A DNA stretch of 64,000 bases. Source: an uncultured Bacteroidales bacterium. GTDB lineage: Bacteria > Bacteroidota > Bacteroidia > Bacteroidales > P3. The notes under the pieces were generated by a model, which made no database searches, had not been told where the DNA came from, and saw only the letters and a program-made list of their open reading frames with translations. Each line of letters begins with the position of its first letter. The stretch's first letter is position 1. The translations under genes and the position numbers were made by a program. Positions 18,164-25,619 of this stretch are shown one piece after another. The stretch spans positions 25,465 to 89,464 of the forward strand of contig ONIP01000013.1 in assembly GCA_900317955.1 (NCBI GenBank), written 5' to 3'.

Positions 18164-19136
18164 TGTAACCAGAAACGTATGGACCGTGTACGGTTTTTAT
18201 ATGGCCATGGTCGACTATGTCAATGTCAACACGCAGTCTTCCGACACCTGCATGGGCTCGGCCTATCCCAGCGGGCAGCTGTCCCAGCATGTGCACCAAA
18301 CCCTCCATGCCGTCCGCAAACCGGGTTATGTCTTCTCCCACTGGGTCGACGGCGTTGTCTCTCCTCAGGTCGTCAGCTACGACAACCCTCGCTCCGTCCT
18401 CCTGACACAGGACTCCACCTTCACTGCTGTCTTCCGGCCAAGCAGGCGCTACCATGTCGAGGGCAGAACCCACAACCCTGACCGCGGCGCCGTGTTCGGC
18501 TCAGGCGACTTCTTCGAGGGCGACACTATCACCCTCCACGCCGTCCCCAACAGCGGTTTCGCCTTCGCCTATTGGAGCAACGGCAGCACCCGCAATCCTG
18601 CACACATCGTTGTCGACCGCGACACGCTCCTCTCCGCCGTCTTCCGCAGGTGCGAAGTGCTTCGCGTCGACGCTCTCACCTCCGACCACTCGCGCGGCTA
18701 CGTCTCCGGCGGCGGCTACTACAACGAATTCGATGTCGCCACTCTCAGGGCCTCCCCTCAGCTTAACTATGTCTTCCACCACTGGAACGACAGCTGCACC
18801 GACAACCCTCGCTCCTTCTCCGTCACTCAGGACACCGCCTTCACCGCCTTTTTCGTCTCGCTCGACGCCATCGGCAATGTCGATGAGGCCTCCTCCTTCT
18901 TCTCCCTCTCCCCTAACCCCGCACGCTCCGTCGTCAACGTCTCCGTCTCGCTGCAAGCAGCTCCCCTATCCCAATGCCGACTCGCCGTCGTCGACGCCTC
19001 CGGCCTCGAACGGCTCTCACTCCCTCTCAACGGCCCCGACACCTCCATCCCTCTCGACAACCTCTCCCCCGGCACCTACTTCGTCGTCCTGCACTCTCCT
19101 AAAGGCTCCTTCACCCAACGCCTGGTCGTGAACTGA
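18162..19136 (+). pseudogene. T9SS-sorted repeat protein lacking its N-terminus
   Basis: From about 18162 the frame encodes three tandem units of an InlB-B/bacterial-repeat type, each built as G-x-Y/F-x-x-G-D-x-x-x-L-x-A-x-P-x-x-G-Y-x-F-x-x-W-x-[DN]-G...VxxDTxxTAxF, followed by a T9SS type A sorting domain (FSLSPNPARSVVNV to the C-terminal RLVVN). No signal peptide exists: the frame enters from the sigma-factor remnant, where the first ATG (18138) is out of frame with any export signal. Such proteins need Sec export before T9SS passage, so the product should be non-functional or mislocalised. The C-terminal part is intact, so the 5' end was lost. Confidence 0.8.
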
Positions 19137-19192
19137 CAACCATTACATCAACCTGCACATTTTTTTGGTACCCGATAAAAATGCCAACGCCA

Positions 19193-19245
19193 CGCTATCC
19201 TATTAAGCCCACACTTGGAACGGGACTTAATAGGATAGCGTTTTT
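19193..19245 (+). terminator. Terminator-like palindrome
   Basis: An 18-bp stem with a single bulge (19193-19210 with 19222-19240) is followed by TTTTT, 57 bases after the T9SS gene. Its core TCCTATTAAGCCCACAC resembles TCCTATTAACCCCACAC in the element at 20622-20931, so it may be a fragment of the same repeat family that now works as a terminator. The rest of the 343-base gap to the carbonic anhydrase gene holds only the promoter at 19371. Confidence 0.75.
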
Positions 19246-19370
19246 GACACGTATTGCATGAAGTACGCAACTTGATAAAGTATAGATGTTTGCAACGCAA
19301 AAAAATATTATCAAGACACCAATCACTGGTTATAATGCACACCCTGCCTGTCTATGTCAAGGATTTTTTG

Positions 19371-19378
19371 TATCTTTG
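19371..19378 (+). promoter_or_regulatory. -7 box of the carbonic anhydrase promoter
   Basis: TATCTTTG fits TAnnTTTG, 103 bases before the start. No TTTG at the right distance upstream is seen. Confidence 0.55.
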
Positions 19379-19480
19379 CACTCCCAAAACAATCAAGTGC
19401 TATAGATTAACTGCAATATTTCCCTGATACCATTACACACTGCCCTAATAGAACAATACACCCTATCAATACCAACCATC

Positions 19481-20023
19481 ATGATTGACAATATTATTCA
19501 ATACAACAAAGAATTCGTTGCCAACAAAGGCTACCAACGATATGTTACCGACAAGTACCCCGACAAAAAACTTGCCGTGCTGTCATGCATGGACACTCGT
19601 CTTACCGAACTGCTCCCTGCTGCTTTGGGTCTTAAAAACGGCGATGCCAAAATTATCAAAAACGCCGGGGGTCTCGTCATCTCCGCTTTCGACTCCGCCA
19701 TGCGAAGCCTCATTGTGGCTGTCTACGAACTGGGCGTAAAGCACATCATGGTGGTGGCTCACTCCCACTGCGGCGCTTGCCACATGAACTATAGCCACTT
19801 CCATGACGAAATGCTGGCGCGGGGCATAACAGAACAAACCCTCGACACCATTCGCAAGTGCGGCATCGACTTGGACCACTGGCTCGAAGGCTTCAAAGAT
19901 ACCCCCGAATCTGTTAGACGCACTGTTGACACCATCCGCACACACCCGCTGGTACCAAAGGACATTGAAGTGCGCGGCTTCATCATCGACTCCGAAACCG
20001 GAGCCCTGGAAGAAATCATTTGA
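19481..20023 (+). CDS. Beta-class carbonic anhydrase
   Basis: Reversible hydration of CO2 to bicarbonate in the cytoplasm. The 180-residue protein has the zinc ligands and catalytic dyad of the beta class: Cys36-x-Asp38-x-Arg40 in SCMDTR, and His94-x-x-Cys97 in HSHCGAC. The NAGG segment (61-64) lines the active site. It resembles the short, compact type (cab-like) more than E. coli Can. Single gene with a -7 box at 19371; its 3' side runs straight into an 8-bp-unit repeat array. Confidence 0.93.
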   Translation: MIDNIIQYNKEFVANKGYQRYVTDKYPDKKLAVLSCMDTRLTELLPAALGLKNGDAKIIKNAGGLVISAFDSAMRSLIVAVYELGVKHIMVVAHSHCGACHMNYSHFHDEMLARGITEQTLDTIRKCGIDLDHWLEGFKDTPESVRRTVDTIRTHPLVPKDIEVRGFIIDSETGALEEII

Positions 20024-20027
20024 ATGT

Positions 20028-20276
20028 GTTAATGCGTTAATGTGTTAATGCTTGAGTAATTGCTTGAATGCTTGATTGTGATAATGCTTGAGTGAAAATA
20101 CTCAAACAATCAAATAATCAGACAATCAAGCAATCACACAATCACACAATCACTAAAGCAATCAAGCAATCAGATTTACCCAAACAATCAAACAATAAAG
20201 CAATCACACAATCACTAAAGCAATCACACAATCACTAAAGCAATAAAGCAATCAGACAATCAAGCAATCAATTATT
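20028..20276. repeat. Degenerate 8-bp-unit tandem array with an inverted left part
   Basis: About 250 bases between two + strand genes are built from near-identical short words. The right part (about 20101-20275) is a string of CAATCANN units (CAATCAAG, CAATCACA, CAATCAGA, CAATAAAG), some lengthened to 12 bases as CAATCACTAAAG. The left part (about 20028-20095) has the complementary words (TTAATGTG, TGCTTGAT, GCTTGAGT), so the whole can fold on itself around CTTGAGTGAAAATACTCAAA at about 20087-20106. It starts 5 bases after the carbonic anhydrase stop and ends at the TfoX-like start. Confidence 0.85.
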
Positions 20277-20609
20277 ATGGCAAGCAACCCCGACTTTGTG
20301 CAATACATTACCGACCAATGCTCCAAGGCAGGTGAAATCACTACCCGCAAAATGTTCGGCGACTACGCCATCTACTGCAACGGCAAAATCTTCGGCCTTA
20401 TCAGCGACAACGGCTTCTACATCAAGCCCACCGAAGCAGGACGCCAACTGCTCCGCTCCCATGACTTGCGCCCTCCCTATGAGGGAGCCAAACCCTACTT
20501 CTTTATCGAGGACATTGACGACCACGAATACCTCGCCCACTTGGTCAAGGCCACCTGCACCGAACTCCCCGAGCCGAAACCCAAGCAGAAATCTAAAAAG
20601 AAGAAGTAA
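20277..20609 (+). CDS. TfoX N-terminal-domain protein
   Basis: A 110-residue cytoplasmic protein that consists of the TfoX/Sxy N-terminal domain, with ITTRKMFGDYAIYCNGKIFGLI (about residues 20-41; KMFG and the following strand are the family hallmark), followed by a lysine-rich tail (KPKQKSKKKK). In gammaproteobacteria TfoX activates competence genes, but stand-alone N-terminal domains are widespread and their job is not known. The start codon directly follows the repeat array, with no room for a normal promoter unless it is inside the array or upstream of the carbonic anhydrase gene. Confidence 0.88.
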   Translation: MASNPDFVQYITDQCSKAGEITTRKMFGDYAIYCNGKIFGLISDNGFYIKPTEAGRQLLRSHDLRPPYEGAKPYFFIEDIDDHEYLAHLVKATCTELPEPKPKQKSKKKK

Positions 20610-20621
20610 AATAAAGTATTA

Positions 20622-20931
20622 GTGTCCGATAAACGTGCTGAAAGCACTTAATCCTATTAACCCCACACGAAGCGAAGTGCCGTGTGGGGTGAGGACAGAA
20701 ACCCTAATTCTGCGTGCCGTAGGCACGCTACTTTGTTGATTGTTATGTTGTGGCGTATCTCCGACACGCATGGAGATGAGCACTGTTTCCCCACACTGCA
20801 CACCTAAGGTGTTTAGTGCGGGGTTAATAGGATTGTGTGCCTTTGGCACACTCAAGCCTTCGTAAATCAATGCATGCCATATAATGTTGATATTATACTT
20901 ACTAATGATTTGATTCCTTTTTGTCGGACAC
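20622..20931. mobile_element. MITE-like element with nested hairpins
   Basis: Terminal inverted repeats GTGTCCGA (20622-20629) and TCGGACAC (20924-20931) bound 310 bases with no coding sequence. Inside, a perfect 15-bp inverted repeat (20650-20664 with 20820-20834) encloses CCCCACAC/GTGTGGGG (20661-20668 with 20682-20689) and GCGTGCC-GTA-GGCACGC (20712-20728), with another hairpin, GTGTGCC-TTT-GGCACAC, directly outside it (20835-20851). The terminal repeats suggest a non-autonomous transposable element; the internal folding would make a highly structured RNA. No target-site duplication is evident. Confidence 0.65.
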
Positions 20932-20967
20932 CAATGATATGAGAGTTGTTGATCCGCTTTTCAATTC

Positions 20968-21489
20968 TCACTTTTCACTTTCCATCTCCTTCTTGGCCGA
21001 GGGACTGAGAGGCAGCATATAATAGACCGACATCTCGTCGCGGAAAAACTCCACTGCCCCCCAGCGTTTCCAATAACTGTGGGTCTTCAGGCGGTGCATC
21101 ACGGGGATAAAAACAAAGTCATACCCCTTCAAATCCTCCCATATCGACATCACCATGTCGTAATTTAGACGGCTGCCCCTATAAGGCTCGGCTACAATAA
21201 ACGAAAAAACAGCAATATACCGCAGCTTGTTCAGCCGCGCCAACAGTTCAGGATTCTCCATACGGATGGCCTCCGTCTCCTCTTCAATGCGGTAGTCGCT
21301 CATATTCAGCAGTCCTATCACCTCGCCCCTCTCATCCATAGCCTTCACACTCATAGCCCAGTTAAAGTGCAAGTGAGACACCCACTCCTCTACTTCGGCT
21401 TGAACAAACCCATACTGGCGCGTCATCCACTCCACTGTCAATCCTGCATCTTCGGCATTCATCCGTTGCAAACGATAGTTCATTGGCAT
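20968..21489 (-). CDS. GNAT-fold acetyltransferase-like protein
   Basis: A 173-residue protein with the shape of a GNAT acetyltransferase: a substrate-side N-terminal part, a central strand IAVFSFIVAEPYRGSRLNYDMV (about 91-112, where the acetyl-CoA pyrophosphate loop normally reads RxxGxG/A; here RGSRLN is a weak match), and C-terminal strands. The substrate is unknown. It overlaps the 3' end of the DUF2156-like gene by 10 bases; a second in-frame ATG at 21483 also overlaps. Both neighbours are GNAT-fold proteins, so they may act on related targets. Confidence 0.75.
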   Translation of the reverse strand: MPMNYRLQRMNAEDAGLTVEWMTRQYGFVQAEVEEWVSHLHFNWAMSVKAMDERGEVIGLLNMSDYRIEEETEAIRMENPELLARLNKLRYIAVFSFIVAEPYRGSRLNYDMVMSIWEDLKGYDFVFIPVMHRLKTHSYWKRWGAVEFFRDEMSVYYMLPLSPSAKKEMESEK

Positions 21490-22409
21490 CGTATTATCAC
21501 ATTATTATAACTCAACAAAAACTGGGGGCGGTACGACAACTTCGACTTCCTCAAACCTTCCAACCCCATATCCTCTTCGCGGTTCAGATACACATACTGT
21601 TCCGGCAAATGGGCAGCAAACTGCTGGTTGATGATATTGAAGGCTCCGTCCACCGTCCGGTCGGCCTTCTCCACACACACGTCAAACGTATCATAAGTCA
21701 CCGCCGAACCGTAGGTGAAGGCCACCATCTTCTCTCCCACATAGATGCATCCTCCTCTCACCCCCAACTCATCCCAATGCCCAAAAACAGTCTCCATTGC
21801 CTGTTGCTCGGCATTGGCCATAATGTTATATTCATGGTTTTCACTGTCCACCTCGTCGCGCCAACGCCTTACCACCTCGCGACACTCCCCCAACAGCGAC
21901 GGCTCCAAATCACAATATCTGAAATCGGCATGCTCCGAAAGAAACTTATTCACATGGTTGCGCTTGGCCTTGAAATCCTTGCCTTTCAACTCGACCAACT
22001 CCTTGCGCAGATAAATATAGTCATACTGGTTGCGGCGCGGCTTCACCGACACCCGCCCGGGCATCATCTCCTCTACCTTCGCTGCCACTTCGTTCTCCAA
22101 ACACATTACCAAAAGATGCGTTCCCACCGTGGCGGCATCCTCGCACATCAACTCCAGCAACTGCATCGGCGGCACCCCAGCAGCACATACCATATACGCC
22201 CGGCGCCCCTCCATATTGAAACGAAACACTGCCATATCACCCCATATACACAACTCCGTATTAAACCAAAACTGCCAACCTATCAGATTGGCAAAAGTAA
22301 AATTACAGTTCCGCCTACCCGACCGCAAGGTTACCTCCTGCAATGTTTTTCTATCTTCAACCGTCAATGCGTGAAACGTCAATCTACTTGTATCACATAT
22401 ATTTACCAT
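21480..22409 (-). CDS. DUF2156/phosphatidylglycerol lysyltransferase-domain protein
   Basis: A 309-residue cytoplasmic protein made of two GNAT-like halves as in the DUF2156 family. The segment YDYIYLRKELVELKGKDFKAKRNHVNKF (about 128-155, quoted in two parts: YIYLRKELVELKG and KDFKAKRNHVNKF) is the family's conserved middle helix, and KMVAFTYGSAVTYDTFDV (about 234-251) is the C-terminal acyl-transfer-like strand. No transmembrane domain is present, unlike full MprF. The acceptor is unknown. Two-gene unit with the smaller GNAT protein. Confidence 0.87.
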   Translation of the reverse strand: MVNICDTSRLTFHALTVEDRKTLQEVTLRSGRRNCNFTFANLIGWQFWFNTELCIWGDMAVFRFNMEGRRAYMVCAAGVPPMQLLELMCEDAATVGTHLLVMCLENEVAAKVEEMMPGRVSVKPRRNQYDYIYLRKELVELKGKDFKAKRNHVNKFLSEHADFRYCDLEPSLLGECREVVRRWRDEVDSENHEYNIMANAEQQAMETVFGHWDELGVRGGCIYVGEKMVAFTYGSAVTYDTFDVCVEKADRTVDGAFNIINQQFAAHLPEQYVYLNREEDMGLEGLRKSKLSYRPQFLLSYNNVIIRCQ

Positions 22410-22505
22410 AAAAACTCTTTCGTCATTTGTGAGGCAAAATTACAAAAAAGATTGGTATTCTGTCCCTTCATTCTGACAGGAATACACCATTTCAGAATTT
22501 TTTTG

Positions 22506-22513
22506 TATATTTG
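22506..22513 (+). promoter_or_regulatory. Probable -7 box for the threonine dehydrogenase gene
   Basis: TATATTTG, 95 bases before the start at 22608. No good -33 element. Confidence 0.5.
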
Positions 22514-22607
22514 CTTGTTCAAAGAATTGGGATTCTTCTCCCCAACAAACTGAACAAAAACTAATTATAGAAAAATAACTTATTGAAGTATCTAAAATAT
22601 TACCACA

Positions 22608-23555
22608 ATGAAAAGAATTCTTATAGTTGGTGCCGGCGGACAGATTGGTTCCGAACTGACCCGTAATCTGAGAGACATCTATGGTGACAACAACGTTGTA
22701 TGCAGCGACCTGCGTCCCCTCAAGGGCGACCCCTACGAGCGTGGCCCCGTGGAGCGTATCGACTCTACCCAAATCATGCAGATAGCCACTGCCGTCAAGC
22801 AGTACAACATCGACACCATCTATAACCTGGCCGCCATCCTCAGCGCCACTGCCGAACTTAACCCCATGCTGGGTTGGAACGTCGGAATCGGCTCCCTCGT
22901 CAACTGCCTCGAAGTGGCTCGCCTCTTCGGCTGCGCCGTCTTCACCCCCTCCTCCATCGGTGCTTTCGGCCCCTCCACCCCCCACGACAACACCCCGCAG
23001 GACACCATCCAGCGCCCCAACACCATCTACGGCGTCACCAAGGTAACCGGCGAACTCCTCTCCGACTACTACTTCACCCGTTTCGGCGTCGACACCCGCA
23101 GCGTCCGCTTCCCCGGCCTCATCAGCTACCAAACCCTCCCCGGCGGCGGCACCACCGACTACGCTGTGGAAATCTACTATGCTGCCGTCAAGGGCGAGAA
23201 ATTCGTCTGCCCACTCAAGAAAGGCACCTATATGGACATGATGTACATGCCCGACGCTCAGAAAGCCATGATTGACATCATGGAGGCCGACCCCTCAAAG
23301 CTTGTTCACCGCAACAGCTTCAACGTCACCGCCATGAGCTTCGACCCCGAAATCATCTACAACACCATCAAGAAACGTTACCCCAACTTCGAAATGGTCT
23401 ACGAACCCGAACCCATCAAGCAGGCCATCGCCGACAGCTGGCCCGACAAAATGGACGACTCCTGCGCCCGCAACGAATGGGGCTGGAATCCTCAGTACGA
23501 CCTCGAAAAGATGACCGACGACATGATTCTCAACCTCAAGAAGAAACTCCTCTAA
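22608..23555 (+). CDS. tdh: L-threonine 3-dehydrogenase, epimerase-type
   Basis: Oxidises L-threonine to 2-amino-3-ketobutyrate with NAD. This is the short-chain/UDP-galactose-epimerase-like form and not the zinc type. The 315 residues have the NAD motif GAGGQIG (8-14), Ser115/Ser116, and the catalytic Tyr141-x3-Lys145 in YGVTK. The segments FPGLISY, PGGGTTDYAVE and GTYMDMMYMPDA are diagnostic of this dehydrogenase and set it apart from sugar epimerases. No kbl (2-amino-3-ketobutyrate ligase) gene is next to it. A strong terminator follows 20 bases after the stop. Confidence 0.92.
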   Translation: MKRILIVGAGGQIGSELTRNLRDIYGDNNVVCSDLRPLKGDPYERGPVERIDSTQIMQIATAVKQYNIDTIYNLAAILSATAELNPMLGWNVGIGSLVNCLEVARLFGCAVFTPSSIGAFGPSTPHDNTPQDTIQRPNTIYGVTKVTGELLSDYYFTRFGVDTRSVRFPGLISYQTLPGGGTTDYAVEIYYAAVKGEKFVCPLKKGTYMDMMYMPDAQKAMIDIMEADPSKLVHRNSFNVTAMSFDPEIIYNTIKKRYPNFEMVYEPEPIKQAIADSWPDKMDDSCARNEWGWNPQYDLEKMTDDMILNLKKKLL

Positions 23556-23574
23556 TATTTAGAGCATTTTCCAA

Positions 23575-23616
23575 AACAGACAACACCCCTACCAAGAGGT
23601 GTTGTCTGTTTTTTTT
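23575..23616 (+). terminator. Intrinsic terminator after tdh
   Basis: A perfect 13-bp stem (23575-23587 with 23598-23610) followed by an unbroken T run to 23616. The A tract on the left side lets it work in the other direction for menA as well. Confidence 0.92.
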
Positions 23617-23632
23617 CGGGACACCATAACCA

Positions 23633-24532
23633 TCAAGCCAGCAACATCCCCGTCCCGGCGAGCAAGGAAAACACAAACGTACTGATAACCAGCAACGGCA
23701 ACATCGGGTCAAGTGCCCGCTCCTCCCGGTGCCACACGCCGTGCAAATGCTTCACATACAACGGCAAAGTCAACACGAAGAGCCAAGCCGTCCATCCCGT
23801 TGCCGTCAGCAAAGTATACACAGCCATCAGCAACCATCCACACACTATCAGCACCGTCTGGTAAATCCTGGCACGGTGCCCTCCAAGTTTCATCGCCACC
23901 GTCACACGGGTGGCCGCATCCGTTTTCATATCCCGTATATTATTCACATTCAACACCCCCATACTGAACATCCCCACGGTACTCGCCGGGAGCAAGACAC
24001 TCCAGTTCTGCAAATCGTGCGAACAAACGTAATACCCGCCACAAACCGACACCAGACCGAAAAAAATAAATACAAACAAATCACCCAATCCTCTGTAACC
24101 ATACGGATTCTTGCCCAGCGTATACCGCATAGCCGCCCCCATTGCAGCGGCTCCAAGCAGCACCAACAGCAACGGCTCCAAACCTATCAAGGTGCCAAAC
24201 GAACACCATATCATTCCCAGTCCGCTCATGGCGCAGCATACCGCCACAACCACTATCAGCCGCTTCATCTGTCCCACTGTCATCTCTCCGTCCTGTATTG
24301 AATACCGTATGCCCTGCCTCTCGGCGGTATCAGTGCCGTGCAAGGTATCGCCCAACTCATTCGACAAATTCGACAACACCTGCAACAATGCCGTGGTCAA
24401 CAAAAGCAAAACCGCCGTCCCGGCAGCAACCTCCTGCCTCGACATCGCTATAAACATACCCAGCGTCACCCCTGCCAACGACAACGGCAGCGTTCTCAGA
24501 CGCATCGATTTCAAACAAGCTTTTACGTTCAT
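23633..24532 (-). CDS. menA: 1,4-Dihydroxy-2-naphthoate polyprenyltransferase
   Basis: UbiA-superfamily membrane prenyltransferase that joins the polyprenyl chain to dihydroxynaphthoate in menaquinone synthesis. The 299 residues form eight to nine membrane segments. The first Asp-rich motif is in NLSNELGDTLHGTD (about 55-68); the second prenyl-diphosphate loop is around VNNIRDMKTD (about 197-206). GLGDLFVFIFFGLVS is a MenA hallmark. The start overlaps the stop of menG by 4 bases, and both act in consecutive late steps of menaquinone synthesis. Confidence 0.94.
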   Translation of the reverse strand: MNVKACLKSMRLRTLPLSLAGVTLGMFIAMSRQEVAAGTAVLLLLTTALLQVLSNLSNELGDTLHGTDTAERQGIRYSIQDGEMTVGQMKRLIVVVAVCCAMSGLGMIWCSFGTLIGLEPLLLVLLGAAAMGAAMRYTLGKNPYGYRGLGDLFVFIFFGLVSVCGGYYVCSHDLQNWSVLLPASTVGMFSMGVLNVNNIRDMKTDAATRVTVAMKLGGHRARIYQTVLIVCGWLLMAVYTLLTATGWTAWLFVLTLPLYVKHLHGVWHREERALDPMLPLLVISTFVFSLLAGTGMLLA

Positions 24533-25242
24533 TTTTCTTTTTCTCCTATATACATTCTACAAATTCCAAAGGTAAACGCTCTGTGCATCACCCGGCTGTA
24601 GCCGCACCCGCTCATAATCTCCATCCACTCTTTCTTCCCGGGGAAATCTATCACCGACGCAGGAAGGTAGCGGTACGCCGCCTTCTCCCCCGACACCCAT
24701 CCCCCAATCAAAGGCAACACTCTTGTAAAATAGATATTATACAGCCATCGCAGCACCCTGCTCGACGGCACCGACAGCTCAAGAATCACCAATCGTCCGC
24801 CAGGCTTCAACACTCGCAACATCTCTCGCAATGCCTGCTCGCGATGCTCAAAATTCCTGATTCCAAAAGCCACCGTCACACGGTCAAAACAACCATCGTC
24901 AAAACGCATCCGCTCGGCGTTGCCCTGCTCTGCCACTATCCGATCCGACAAACCGGCTTTCTCTACCTTCCCGCGCATCACCTCCAACATACCTGCCGAC
25001 AAGTCCAATCCCACCACACGCGACTCCGCATGGGCGCGCCGGGCTATGGCAATACTATAGTCACCGGTTCCGCAGGCAATATCCAAAATATCCTGACGTC
25101 TGTCCCGCTCCACAATCCATCGCAGCGACCTCCTGCGCCAACTCCGGTCTATTCCCAACGACAACACATGATTCAACTCGTCGTAGCTCCCGGCTATCGA
25201 GTTAAACATCTGCTCTATCTTCTCTGTTTTCTGTCCTTTCAT
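24529..25242 (-). CDS. menG: Demethylmenaquinone methyltransferase
   Basis: SAM-dependent C-methylation, the last step of menaquinone synthesis. The 237-residue protein matches UbiE/MenG: MFNSIAGSYDELNHVLSLGID near the N-terminus (about 12-32, quoted as MFNSIAGSYDELNH and VLSLGID), SAM-binding DIACGTGDYS (about 54-63), VAFGIRNFE (about 118-126), and LILELSVP-type strand near 150. Transcribed with menA from a -7 box at 25344-25351. Confidence 0.94.
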   Translation of the reverse strand: MKGQKTEKIEQMFNSIAGSYDELNHVLSLGIDRSWRRRSLRWIVERDRRQDILDIACGTGDYSIAIARRAHAESRVVGLDLSAGMLEVMRGKVEKAGLSDRIVAEQGNAERMRFDDGCFDRVTVAFGIRNFEHREQALREMLRVLKPGGRLVILELSVPSSRVLRWLYNIYFTRVLPLIGGWVSGEKAAYRYLPASVIDFPGKKEWMEIMSGCGYSRVMHRAFTFGICRMYIGEKEK

Positions 25243-25343
25243 ATCATTACATCTGGACGTCCCGCCTGCCCATGTTGCACAAAACCGCCCAACCCATACA
25301 TTTCTATCACTTTACAAGCAAGCAACGCCGACCAATATTTCTG

Positions 25344-25351
25344 CAAAGATA
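25344..25351 (-). promoter_or_regulatory. -7 box of the menG-menA operon
   Basis: TATCTTTG on the minus strand, 101 bases before menG. A short hairpin with GGC/GCC arms and a run of A lies just upstream (about 25353-25378). The rest of the 376-base gap to the next + strand gene holds only that gene's own promoter. Confidence 0.65.
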
Positions 25352-25525
25352 AGAAAAAAAAGGCACATCGCGCCTTTCAACCCACACCTCCTGCACCCCC
25401 TTAACTCTGCACCCGCTCCCCTCCCACTCCCTACTCGCTCCTGCCATGCACTTCACCCCAACCCAGCCGTCTGTTAAAAAACACCGTAACCCATAAAAAA
25501 TGCCTAAAAAGTAAGATTAAAATCG

Positions 25526-25533
25526 TATCTTTG
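25526..25533 (+). promoter_or_regulatory. -7 box for the C69 dipeptidase operon
   Basis: TATCTTTG, 86 bases before the start at 25620. No clear -33 element. Confidence 0.6.
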
Positions 25534-25619
25534 CATTTCTAAATCCTTCGCTTAAAACAAACAGCATCTCAGTAACATATCCGATACCGAATTAATAATC
25601 AATAATATATTATTACATT

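Noticed and set aside
20101..20275. Possible CRISPR array in the CAATCANN repeats
   Set aside because: Units are 8 or 12 bases with no spacers, and no cas gene is near.
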